8,755 nt of DNA from CAZTJA01 sp964613745 (GTDB lineage Bacteria > Desulfobacterota > Desulfomonilia > Desulfomonilales > Desulfomonilaceae). Location of the stretch: positions 1 through 8,755 of the forward strand of contig CAZTJA010000120.1 of assembly GCA_964613745.1 (NCBI GenBank), given 5' to 3'. The first letter of the stretch is position 1, and each line of letters begins with the position of its first letter. The position numbers and the translations under genes were made by a program. Shown here piece after piece: positions 1 through 6,375 of this stretch. Below the pieces are notes generated by a model that was not told the origin of the DNA, made no database searches, and saw only the letters and a list, made by a program, of their open reading frames with translations.

Positions 1-30
1 GTGAGGCAACACCGAATGGTGCCAAAACGG

Positions 31-240
31 CTATTCCAATACGAAAATTACATCGGCGGTTACTCGATATTCCTGAATTTCTCCAGCTTCACACATTACT
101 CTGAATTCAGTGATCTTGAGACCGGTAATGTTTCTCAGTGTTGCGTTGGCCCTTTCAAAGGCCAGTTTTACTGCATCATCAAAACCGCTGGGGGAACCTG
201 CTATTACCTGTGTAACTCTAGCTACACGTCCTACAGCCAT
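31..240 (-). CDS. Dodecin family small protein
   Basis: A 69-residue protein with the full dodecin pattern: an N-terminal beta strand (residues 2-13), one helix (about 18-35) and two further strands ending in VIFVLE. Dodecins form hollow dodecamers that in characterised members bind flavins in the cytoplasm, with a Trp stacking on the isoalloxazine ring. This protein has no Trp at all; the segment where that Trp normally sits reads NITGLKITEF (residues 37-46). It may therefore belong to the Trp-less branch, and flavin binding is uncertain. The length matches the family. The ATG is supported by GGGAGG at 248-253 with a 7-nt spacer. It lies 76 bp downstream of the rluB-like gene on the same strand and may have its own promoter. 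Family assignment is firm; ligand is not. Confidence 0.88.
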   Translation of the reverse strand: MAVGRVARVTQVIAGSPSGFDDAVKLAFERANATLRNITGLKITEFRVMCEAGEIQEYRVTADVIFVLE

Positions 241-277
241 AACATTTCCTCCCTGATGTGCTGCCTCACGTTAGCAC

Positions 278-305
278 ACTAAAAGATAATCTTGACGGTT
301 GTCAA
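278..305 (-). promoter_or_regulatory. Candidate promoter for the dodecin gene
   Basis: On the minus strand a perfect TTGACA (305-300) is followed after 16 bp by TTTAGT (283-278), which matches four of six -10 positions. This would start transcription near 271 and leave a leader of about 30 nt that carries the GGGAGG site. The -35 hexamer lies inside a perfect inverted repeat TTGAC-N4-GTCAA (292-305), which could be an operator. The weak -10 keeps confidence modest; the dodecin could also be read from upstream genes. Confidence 0.35.
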
Positions 306-320
306 ACGATATCCCGTCAA
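292..320 (-). repeat. Inverted repeat across the rluB-like stop codon
   Basis: TTGACGG (292-298) and CCGTCAA (314-320) are perfect 7-bp inverted copies with a 15-nt loop. The minus-strand transcript forms the stem just at the TGA stop of the rluB-like gene (319-317) and then continues as GATTATCTTTT. That resembles a weak intrinsic terminator with an interrupted U stretch. The same bases also contain the shorter palindrome at the dodecin -35, so the element could act as terminator, operator or both. Confidence 0.35.
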
Positions 321-1057
321 TTCTCCGACTTTGTCGACATTAATGTCGCCAATTTTGCAGATTCTTTTGGAGTTAGTTCTCTTAAGCTACCAACGGGAAT
401 CTTGCCTAGATTGAAGGGACCAAAAGAGATGCGCCTGATCTTACGAACGGGATGGTTGATCCTGAAAAAAATGCGCTTGAGCTCGTTCTTTTTACCTTCA
501 TAAAGCGTTATCTTGATCCAAGTCGTAGATTTTTGACGCTTGATCACTACCCACTCGACGTTACCGAGGCGGTCTCCTTCTCCCAACGACATTCCTCTAC
601 GAATTTGCGAGAGAACCGAATCTTCAGGAGCGCCTCGCACTTTCACCAGATAGGTTCTCGGCATTTTGTTCGATGGATGACTCATTCGCTGAGCCAAGTT
701 GCCGTCATTGGTCAATATCATGAGGCCTTCAGCATCAAAGTCCAGTCGTCCCACGGTGAATAGTCTCTTTTTCAAAGATTTGATCAGATCTCCTATGCAC
801 GGCCTTTCTTCGGGATCGCTCATGGTGGAAACGACGTTCTTCGGCTTATTAAAGAGGTAAACATATTTGGCTGAATCCGTTTGCCTGATCAGTTTCCCAT
901 TCACCTTTATGTGATCGGTTTCCGGATCTGCCTTTGTTGCGGGATCAGTGACTACTTGGCCGTTCAAGGTTACACTGCCCGACTGAATCAATTCCTCGGC
1001 TTTTCGTCTTGATGCCAGGCCATAATCTCGTATTATTACCTGTATTCTCTTGAGCAT
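317..1057 (-). CDS. rluB: RsuA/RluB family rRNA pseudouridine synthase
   Basis: A 246-residue enzyme that isomerises uridine to pseudouridine, most likely in 23S rRNA. Residues 2-60 form an S4 RNA-binding domain (ASRRKAEELI, VTLNGQVV). The catalytic domain carries the family motif GRLDFDAEGLMILTNDG with nucleophile Asp106, preceded by LFNKPKNVVST (68-78). A C-terminal EGKKNELKRIF...HPVRKIRRI segment (187-210) is typical of the RsuA/RluB/RluE/RluF group. S4 plus this length favours RluB over RluE; RsuA or RluF specificity cannot be excluded from sequence alone. The ATG at 1057-1055 has GGAG at 1066-1063 with a short 5-nt spacer. The gene starts 29 nt after the MDR gene stop, so the two are probably co-transcribed. 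Confidence 0.9.
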   Translation of the reverse strand: MLKRIQVIIRDYGLASRRKAEELIQSGSVTLNGQVVTDPATKADPETDHIKVNGKLIRQTDSAKYVYLFNKPKNVVSTMSDPEERPCIGDLIKSLKKRLFTVGRLDFDAEGLMILTNDGNLAQRMSHPSNKMPRTYLVKVRGAPEDSVLSQIRRGMSLGEGDRLGNVEWVVIKRQKSTTWIKITLYEGKKNELKRIFFRINHPVRKIRRISFGPFNLGKIPVGSLRELTPKESAKLATLMSTKSEN

Positions 1058-1086
1058 AGAGTCTCCAATGGCCCGTTTTTTTTAAA

Positions 1087-2304
1087 TCAGATCACGTGCC
1101 TAATTAAAATCTTAATAGGTTTTGCCGCCCGTTCATCAGCTAACAACGAACTAATCTGTTCATATTCGGAAGGGGCAAAAGAATGAGTAACTATCGCAGC
1201 GGATGGTAAACCATGTTCAAAGGCCAGCTTGCATGCCAAATCGAATGAATTTATTCGCTGACCGTCTAGAGCGTGATCACCGCAAAATCCCGATCCGGCC
1301 CAAATAATGTTTCTTCTTGTCGGTAAATTGAAGTTCACTCGGGTGTTATTCGTGAGTGCCGTGGAAACGACTTTCTTGTTTTGACACGTCATCTTAAATG
1401 CATCTTCCAATGTGTCCGAATTTCCTGTTGTCTCAAAAACCAGATCAAAGCCTCCTTCCAGCTCCGGCCCAGCAAATGTTTGCATGATCGAGCCGGAAGT
1501 GAATTCTGCTGCCTGGTAAAAAGCTTCTTTGGTTCCAAGCAACGGCATTACCGGTCTGGTCGTGAACTGCGAAGCAGCATTCGCTTCCCGTGGATTGTCC
1601 ACGATTACCATCGTTTTATTTTCAATCCCTAGAAGATCAAGAGCAACTAAAGTCAAAAGCCCCTGCGAACGGCCGCCGAGTACTAAAACTTTTTCGTTTG
1701 GTTTGGGTGTATGCCTCAAGATCGCTTCAACTGCTCTAGAAAAGGCAGGGATGAGAGCCGCAACATCACTCGTGATCTCAGCGGGTGTCGAGTAAACGTT
1801 CGATGAATGAGCCAATAGAGATTCGGCCCATCCTCCTGAAGTTTGCAGACATCCGCCTATGTTTTGTCCCGGCGAAACCACTCCTTTGGAGAAATTGTAA
1901 CATGCCCAAGGTTTCCCGTCCCGACAAGAGGAACACATAGGTGTGATTTCTCTTGATACACATGACAGTAGAGGGTTCACGACTACCCGTTCCCCGACTT
2001 CTATGTTTGTTACATGTTTACCGAGTTCCGAAACAATACCAAGCACTTCACTTCCCGGAACGAATGGAGGCATAATGTAAGGAGCGTAAAATGACAAGTC
2101 ATCCGACGTAAAAAGATTTTCCTCCAAATCAGAGATGCCGGATGCAATCGTACGAATTTTCACCCAATTTTCACTCGGCAGTTCGGGCTCGCGCGCGTCT
2201 TCAAACGATAGATTATTGAGTCGGCCGGATTCCTTTCCTAAGACCATGTCGGTTATCTTGGACCAGGGTTTCGGCGTATTTGACTTTAGAAACAAAGCTT
2301 TCAT
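1087..2304 (-). CDS. Medium-chain (zinc-type) dehydrogenase/reductase with altered catalytic zinc site
   Basis: A 405-residue MDR (alcohol dehydrogenase-like) protein: GroES-like domain (about 1-170), then a Rossmann domain with VLVLGGRSQGLLTLVALDLL (206-225) and a VIVD strand end (233-236). The start is MKALFL at 2304, chosen because GGAGG (2315-2311) sits 6 nt upstream; a TTG 18 nt earlier would bury that site inside the gene. Cys124, Cys127 and Cys135 keep the C-x2-C-x7-C spacing of a structural zinc lobe, with Cys115 as a probable fourth ligand at an expanded x8 spacing. The usual catalytic ligands are not conserved: the GICGxD region reads SGISD (55-59), without Cys, and the GHE motif is GSE (84-86). 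The dinucleotide loop GGRSQG is also non-standard. Substrate is unknown. It is longer than the usual 340-380 residues and lies upstream of the rluB-like gene. Confidence 0.82.
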   Translation of the reverse strand: MKALFLKSNTPKPWSKITDMVLGKESGRLNNLSFEDAREPELPSENWVKIRTIASGISDLEENLFTSDDLSFYAPYIMPPFVPGSEVLGIVSELGKHVTNIEVGERVVVNPLLSCVSREITPMCSSCRDGKPWACYNFSKGVVSPGQNIGGCLQTSGGWAESLLAHSSNVYSTPAEITSDVAALIPAFSRAVEAILRHTPKPNEKVLVLGGRSQGLLTLVALDLLGIENKTMVIVDNPREANAASQFTTRPVMPLLGTKEAFYQAAEFTSGSIMQTFAGPELEGGFDLVFETTGNSDTLEDAFKMTCQNKKVVSTALTNNTRVNFNLPTRRNIIWAGSGFCGDHALDGQRINSFDLACKLAFEHGLPSAAIVTHSFAPSEYEQISSLLADERAAKPIKILIRHVI

Positions 2305-2310
2305 TGTTTT

Positions 2311-2337
2311 CCTCCGGCTCAAAGAAGTATGAGCCGG
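2311..2337 (-). promoter_or_regulatory. Leader hairpin running into the Shine-Dalgarno of the MDR gene
   Basis: In the minus-strand transcript CCGGCTCA (2337-2330) and TGAGCCGG (2321-2314) form a perfect 8-bp stem with an 8-nt loop. The 3' arm overlaps the first two bases of the GGAGG ribosome-binding site (2315-2311), 6 nt before the ATG. Such a stem would lower ribosome access, or the palindrome could be a repressor operator at DNA level. The symmetry is seen directly; the regulatory role is inferred. Confidence 0.5.
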
Positions 2338-2482
2338 GCAATGATTACCAGAAGAAAAGCTGAGATTAAAGATTTTTGTTCTTAAGATGATTAGAGTTAA
2401 ATTAAACAGCGACTTGTAAGAGAGCGATTGCCGCTAACTTGACAATAGGTGATGGATACCACATCTTTATCTGTAGCTATGA

Positions 2483-2511
2483 TTGAATGGTATTGAATTT
2501 AGTGCTATATT
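2483..2511 (+). promoter_or_regulatory. Probable ftsH promoter, extended -10 type
   Basis: TTGAAT (2483-2488) lies 17 bp before TATATT (2506-2511), a five-of-six match to the -10 consensus. TGC directly precedes the -10 box, giving the extended -10 signature TGnTATATT. Transcription would begin near 2518, leaving a leader of about 34 nt with GGGAG at 2541-2545. A direct repeat ATTGAAT occurs twice (2482-2488 and 2492-2498), 10 bp apart, overlapping the -35. No sigma-32-like CCCCAT box is visible. Confidence 0.55.
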
Positions 2512-2551
2512 GATAGTAATTTTTAAAAAAAGTGGTGCACGGGAGCATTGA

Positions 2552-4468
2552 TTGAACGGAATATACAAGAACATCGGCCTTTGGCTGGTTATCTGCCTTG
2601 TTATGATTTTGCTGTTCCACCTCTTTAACCAGACAAAATCCCCACAGAAAGAGATAACATACAGCCAGTTTAGACAAGAGTTGGAACAGGGTGCTTTGAA
2701 ATCGGTTACTCTCCAGGGAAACAGAATCAAAGGCACCTATGTTGACGGATCCGTAAATTTCAGGACTCTTGCTCCTTCTGATCCGGAACTGATCCCAAGC
2801 CTTATGAAGCATAAGGTCGATATACAGGTTCTACCCGAAGATGACAATCCTTGGTACCTCACGGCGTTAGTATCATGGCTACCCATGATCTTTCTTATAG
2901 CCATATTTGTTTTCTTCATGAGGCAAATGCAGGCCGGCGGCGGCAAAGCAATGAGCTTCGGCAAGAGCAGGGCTCGACTCATCAAAGAGGCTCAAAATAA
3001 GTTTACCTTTGCCGATGTTGCCGGGGTAGAAGAGGCCAAAGAGGAACTCTACGAGATAATAGAGTTTCTTAGAGATCCGAAAAAATTCACTCGCTTGGGA
3101 GGAAAAATACCAAAGGGTGTGCTCCTCATGGGTGGACCGGGTACAGGAAAGACCCTGCTGGCGAAAGCCGTTGCCGGTGAGGCAAGTGTACCATTTTTCT
3201 CTATTTCCGGATCCGATTTCGTTGAAATGTTCGTTGGAGTCGGCGCATCACGAGTCAGGGATCTCTTTGACCAGGGCAAAAAGAATGCTCCATGCATCAT
3301 ATTCATAGATGAAATTGATGCAGTGGGTCGACATAGAGGGGCCGGGCTCGGCGGCGGGCATGACGAAAGAGAGCAGACGCTCAACCAGTTGTTGGTGGAG
3401 ATGGACGGCTTTGAAACGAATGAAGGAGTCATCCTCATCAGCGCAACGAACAGGCCGGACGTTTTAGACCCCGCTTTGTTGAGACCGGGTCGCTTCGACC
3501 GACAAGTGGTTGTTCCTCCTCCTGATATTCGGGGGCGAACTGCAATCCTGTCCGTCCATACGCGTAAAACGCCGGTGTCCAAAGATGTGGATCTTGAAAC
3601 AATCAGTCGCGGCACCCCCGGATTCTCCGGTGCGGATCTGGCCAACTTGGTCAATGAGGCCGCTTTGAATGCCGCTCGGCACAACAAAAATTCTATTGAA
3701 ATGCGGGACTTTGAATTCGCCAAAGACAAGGTTCTTATGGGCGGCGAAAGACGCAGCTTAGTGATAAGCTACGAAGAGAGAAAGAATACCGCATACCATG
3801 AAGCCGGACACGCATTTGTAGCGAGAATGCTCCCCGGGACGGATCCCATACACAAGGTCACTATTATTCCTCGTGGACGAGCCTTGGGAGTAACTCAGCA
3901 GTTACCGGTAGACGACAGACACACGTACGCCAAGGATTACCTTTTGACCCAAGTTGCCGTTCTCATGGGCGGTAGAGCTGCTGAAGAAGTCTTTCTGAAC
4001 CACATGACGACGGGTGCAGGGAACGATATAGAAAGAGCAACAGAGATTGCACGAAAAATGGTCTGTGAATGGGGCATGAGCGAACGCCTCGGTCCACTGA
4101 CTTACGGACAAAAAGAAGAGCAAATCTTTTTAGGCAAAGAGTTTTCGAGACACAGGGATTATTCAGAGGATACTGCTATCAGTATTGATGCCGAAATTCG
4201 CCGAATCGTTACGGACAATTATGAAAAGGCTCGAAAAGTTATAGAAGATAACAAAGAATTGGTCATTCATATGGCGGATGCCTTGCTGGAACGAGAAACT
4301 CTCGATTCAGGGGAAATTGAAATTATTATGCAAGGAAAACAGCTTCCCCCGCTGGATGAACCTGTTGAACCCAAAAAGGACCCCAAACCGATAGACGTGA
4401 CGACTCTCGATGATGGGAAAGTAATAGTAGGCGGCAACCCGGCCGCTCCCAATCCTGAAAAAGTCTGA
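2552..4468 (+). CDS. ftsH: ATP-dependent zinc metalloprotease FtsH
   Basis: A 638-residue membrane-anchored AAA+ protease that extracts and degrades misfolded membrane proteins and selected cytosolic substrates as a hexamer. Order seen: first membrane helix (about 8-24), periplasmic domain (25-105), second membrane helix (about 106-124), AAA module with Walker A GGPGTGKT (194-201), pore loop FVGV (227-230), Walker B IIFIDEID (249-256) and second region of homology ending RPGRFDR (311-317), then the protease domain with HEAGH (416-420) and the third zinc ligand Asp492 in NDIERAT. All key residues are present. The start is TTG: it is the first possible start after an in-frame TGA at 2549-2551, has GGGAG 6 nt upstream, and gives the usual FtsH N-terminus. 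The last 40 residues are a Pro/Asp-rich, probably disordered tail. Confidence 0.97.
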   Translation: MNGIYKNIGLWLVICLVMILLFHLFNQTKSPQKEITYSQFRQELEQGALKSVTLQGNRIKGTYVDGSVNFRTLAPSDPELIPSLMKHKVDIQVLPEDDNPWYLTALVSWLPMIFLIAIFVFFMRQMQAGGGKAMSFGKSRARLIKEAQNKFTFADVAGVEEAKEELYEIIEFLRDPKKFTRLGGKIPKGVLLMGGPGTGKTLLAKAVAGEASVPFFSISGSDFVEMFVGVGASRVRDLFDQGKKNAPCIIFIDEIDAVGRHRGAGLGGGHDEREQTLNQLLVEMDGFETNEGVILISATNRPDVLDPALLRPGRFDRQVVVPPPDIRGRTAILSVHTRKTPVSKDVDLETISRGTPGFSGADLANLVNEAALNAARHNKNSIEMRDFEFAKDKVLMGGERRSLVISYEERKNTAYHEAGHAFVARMLPGTDPIHKVTIIPRGRALGVTQQLPVDDRHTYAKDYLLTQVAVLMGGRAAEEVFLNHMTTGAGNDIERATEIARKMVCEWGMSERLGPLTYGQKEEQIFLGKEFSRHRDYSEDTAISIDAEIRRIVTDNYEKARKVIEDNKELVIHMADALLERETLDSGEIEIIMQGKQLPPLDEPVEPKKDPKPIDVTTLDDGKVIVGGNPAAPNPEKV

Positions 4469-4489
4469 TCAAAATTCATAGGATCTCTT

Positions 4490-4518
4490 AAACCGGTTGC
4501 AATGCGACCGGTTTTTTT
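4490..4518 (+). terminator. Intrinsic terminator after ftsH
   Basis: AAACCGGT (4490-4497) pairs with ACCGGTTT (4507-4514). The inner bases extend the stem by a T-G wobble and two further pairs, closing on an AAT loop. The stem runs into seven Ts (4512-4518). This is a strong rho-independent signal 22 nt after the ftsH stop. It ends only 21 nt before the folP ATG, so it must reduce or gate transcription into folP-acpS. Confidence 0.85.
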
Positions 4519-4539
4519 ATGCCATGTGGAGCTTGAATT

Positions 4540-5373
4540 ATGGAAGAGATGGTCATCGGTGAACATACCATCGTAATGGGCGTGATAAATACTACACCGG
4601 ACTCATTTTCCGACGGTGGAGTTCATTATGATCCCAGCACTGCGGTAAATGCTGCATTGGAAATGTTACAAGCCGGGGCGGAGATCATAGATGTGGGTGG
4701 AGAATCCACACGGCCGGGATCGGACTATGTAGATGAAGCCGAGGAGATTTCAAGAACGATACCGGTAATAACCGGCATATTAGAAGCAGCTCCCCATGCA
4801 TGGATCTCAATAGACACCCGGAGAAATAATGTAGCCGAAAAAGCGATCAAAGCCGGGGCACGAATTATAAACGACGTATCAGGATTTCGAGATGATCCCG
4901 GAATGATTGCGACGGCTGCCGCAGAAGGCTGTTACGTCATAGTTATGCACATGCTCGGGACGCCGAAAACAATGCAGAAAGAAATTGTGTACACGGATTT
5001 TCCTGCAGACATTTACGATTTTTTTGTGGAACGCATCGAAAAATTACAATCATCCGGAATCTCACCTGACAGAATCATACTGGATCCTGGTATCGGATTT
5101 GGAAAGACTTATGATCAGAATTTGATTCTTCTGAACCGGGTAGATTTCTTCAAATCACTTCAAAAACCTCTTCTCATAGGTCCTTCGAGAAAAGCCTTTC
5201 TGGGGAGAATTCTCGATGAACCGGTCCCCGCTCGACGAGACCAGGCCACTATGGCGGCGATCGCAGCTGCAGTCGTGAGAGGTGCAGACATTGTCAGAGT
5301 TCATGACGTGGCTTCTGCAGTTTCAACTTGCAGGGTTCTAGACGCTATTTTGAGGGAGAAAATAGAGAAATGA
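4540..5373 (+). CDS. folP: Dihydropteroate synthase
   Basis: A 277-residue TIM-barrel enzyme that joins 6-hydroxymethyl-dihydropterin pyrophosphate and p-aminobenzoate to give dihydropteroate in folate synthesis; it is the sulfonamide target. The conserved loops are in order: VINTTPDSFSDGG (15-27), GGESTRPG (53-60), SIDTR (90-94), INDVSG (110-115), LDPGIGFGKT (181-190), GPSRKAF (214-220) and VRVHD (252-256). These include the expected Asn17, Asp92, Asn111, Asp182, Lys218, Arg253 and His255. The ATG at 4540 has GGAG at 4528-4531 with an 8-nt spacer; a second ATG at codon 4 has poorer spacing. The gene follows the ftsH terminator closely and overlaps acpS by 4 nt at its end. It is full length and shows no obvious resistance-type insertion. 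Confidence 0.96.
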   Translation: MEEMVIGEHTIVMGVINTTPDSFSDGGVHYDPSTAVNAALEMLQAGAEIIDVGGESTRPGSDYVDEAEEISRTIPVITGILEAAPHAWISIDTRRNNVAEKAIKAGARIINDVSGFRDDPGMIATAAAEGCYVIVMHMLGTPKTMQKEIVYTDFPADIYDFFVERIEKLQSSGISPDRIILDPGIGFGKTYDQNLILLNRVDFFKSLQKPLLIGPSRKAFLGRILDEPVPARRDQATMAAIAAAVVRGADIVRVHDVASAVSTCRVLDAILREKIEK

Positions 5374-5756
5374 TACTGGGGATTGGAATAGATGTGGTAT
5401 CTCTAGCCAGAATGCGGCGTGCCCTTTCAACTAGATGGAGCGACAAATTCTTGGTGAAAGTGTTTACCCAAGCTGAAATTGATACTTGCAAGAACGCCCC
5501 GGATCCGGCTCAAAGTTTTGCAGCAAGATTTGCCGCCAAAGAAGCCGTGGCAAAAGCTCTAGGGTCAGGTTTTTCTAAAGGCGTTACTGCAAGAGATATC
5601 ATTGTTGTAGGCGGTGAAAACAAAAAACCGCAGATCAAGTTGGTAGAAAAATCGGCAATGTATGCAGAAAGTATTGGAATCGGATCAATTCACATTTCAA
5701 TGAGCCATGTAGCTGAAACTGCTTGCGCTATGGCTGTAGCTGAGAGTGCATGTTAA
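5370..5756 (+). CDS. acpS: Holo-[acyl-carrier-protein] synthase
   Basis: A 128-residue phosphopantetheinyl transferase of the AcpS group, which moves the 4'-phosphopantetheine arm from coenzyme A to acyl carrier protein for fatty acid synthesis in the cytoplasm. The magnesium ligands are seen in GIGIDVV (Asp8) and FAAKEAVAKALG (Glu58), and the C-terminal SMSHVAETACAMAV (110-123) is typical. Length matches the trimeric AcpS family. The start is the ATG at 5370, which shares ATGA with the folP stop codon, indicating translational coupling; GGGAG at 5354-5358 is an 11-nt-spaced ribosome site. A longer reading from upstream would add 14 residues that belong to the folP overlap and do not fit the family. 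It ends 6 bp from the convergent methyltransferase gene. Confidence 0.95.
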   Translation: MILGIGIDVVSLARMRRALSTRWSDKFLVKVFTQAEIDTCKNAPDPAQSFAARFAAKEAVAKALGSGFSKGVTARDIIVVGGENKKPQIKLVEKSAMYAESIGIGSIHISMSHVAETACAMAVAESAC

Positions 5757-5762
5757 TTTGAT

Positions 5763-6374
5763 TTACTTTTTCTCAGCCGCTACTCCGATGAAGAACCTGA
5801 AAAAATAATAATTGAAATTAGTCGGTTTAAAGCCAACTCTCGAAATCATTTCCCCCAGACCTGTTTTGCTGAACACTTCGCCGATCCAGATCCCCAATGA
5901 TGACGATCTCGTGAATCTTTGAAACCCCAAAGGGCCAAACAGATACGGAACACCTATGAAGGCACGACCTTGCTTTTTCAGAACACGATACATCTCTTGA
6001 ACGGCTCGTTCCGGTTCAGGAATGTGTTCGACAGTGCTGCTGTTCCAGCACAGATCAATCGATTCGGATTTGAACGGCAAATTGCGAAGATCTGCCACTA
6101 CTACCACCAAATTGGTATCTCGCAGGCGGGCCTGCTCCATGGCTTCAAAATCAATGTCACATGCGATGCTGAAGCTGCACTGAGGCTTCTTGGCCATGAG
6201 CGAAGAAGCATAAGCGGGACCGGACCCGGCTTCCAATACCGTCATTTTTTCGGAATTGGAAACCACTTTGAGCAAATATTCCACTAATCTTTCATTCAAC
6301 CCGTTTCGCAGGTAATCAAAAAACTTATATGTAGATGATCCAGGTGAGCCCAACTGCCAGACTTTTGTTGCCAT
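5763..6374 (-). CDS. Class I SAM-dependent methyltransferase (distal gene of glycan cluster)
   Basis: A 203-residue Rossmann methyltransferase. Motif I is VLEAGSGPA (46-54), the acidic end of the next strand is ACDIDFEAM (71-79), and the post-I region reads VVADLRNLPFKSESIDLCWNSSTVEHI (92-118), the methyltransferase type 11 pattern. A final VPYLFGP segment (142-148) and an aromatic-rich C-terminus (NFNYYFFRFF, 187-196) may shape the acceptor pocket or touch the membrane. It is last in the leftward five-gene run. Its ATG is 1 nt after the stop of the upstream methyltransferase, with GAGGAAG 13 nt before it, so coupling is likely. The substrate is probably a sugar, glycan or lipid-linked intermediate, inferred from context only. 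It is unlike its methyltransferase neighbour outside the SAM site, so this is not a simple tandem duplication. Confidence 0.82.
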   Translation of the reverse strand: MATKVWQLGSPGSSTYKFFDYLRNGLNERLVEYLLKVVSNSEKMTVLEAGSGPAYASSLMAKKPQCSFSIACDIDFEAMEQARLRDTNLVVVVADLRNLPFKSESIDLCWNSSTVEHIPEPERAVQEMYRVLKKQGRAFIGVPYLFGPLGFQRFTRSSSLGIWIGEVFSKTGLGEMISRVGFKPTNFNYYFFRFFIGVAAEKK

Positions 6375-6375
6375 T

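Larger units (their letters stand above)
2305..2551. promoter_or_regulatory. Divergent intergenic region between the MDR gene and ftsH
   Basis: This AT-rich 247-bp gap holds the start signals of two divergent units. Leftward: a 5/6 -10 box TTTAAT on the minus strand (2370-2365) with only a poor -35 (TAATCA, 2393-2388, 17-bp spacer), then the SD hairpin at 2314-2337. Rightward: a good extended -10 promoter for ftsH (2483-2511). A perfect TTGACA also occurs at 2439-2444, but its best -10 at 17 bp, CATCTT, is weak. No small gene or RNA gene is evident. Confidence 0.5.

Noticed and set aside
5..23. Imperfect inverted repeat GGCAACACC/GGTGCC just after the dodecin stop, as a terminator
   Set aside because: The continuous stem is only 4 bp with unpaired bases, and no U-tract follows on the minus strand inside the window.
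1076..1083. Run of eight Ts between the MDR and rluB-like genes as a terminator
   Set aside because: It reads as A's in the transcript of these genes, has no GC stem before it, and no plus-strand gene ends there.
2305..2322. Earlier TTG start for the MDR gene adding six residues (SRRKT region)
   Set aside because: It would place GGAGG inside the gene; MKALFL with a 6-nt-spaced GGAGG is the better and family-typical start.
2439..2467. Perfect TTGACA as the main ftsH promoter
   Set aside because: The best -10 at 17 bp is CATCTT (three of six), weaker than the extended -10 promoter at 2483-2511; it could be a secondary promoter.
3049..3729. Long minus-strand reading frame inside ftsH
   Set aside because: It is antisense to the conserved AAA domain, has no recognisable motif, and reflects codon bias of ftsH.
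5328..5369. Fourteen-residue N-terminal extension of AcpS
   Set aside because: It overlaps the folP 3' end, does not match the family start (ILGIGID), and the ATGA junction gives a natural start at 5370.
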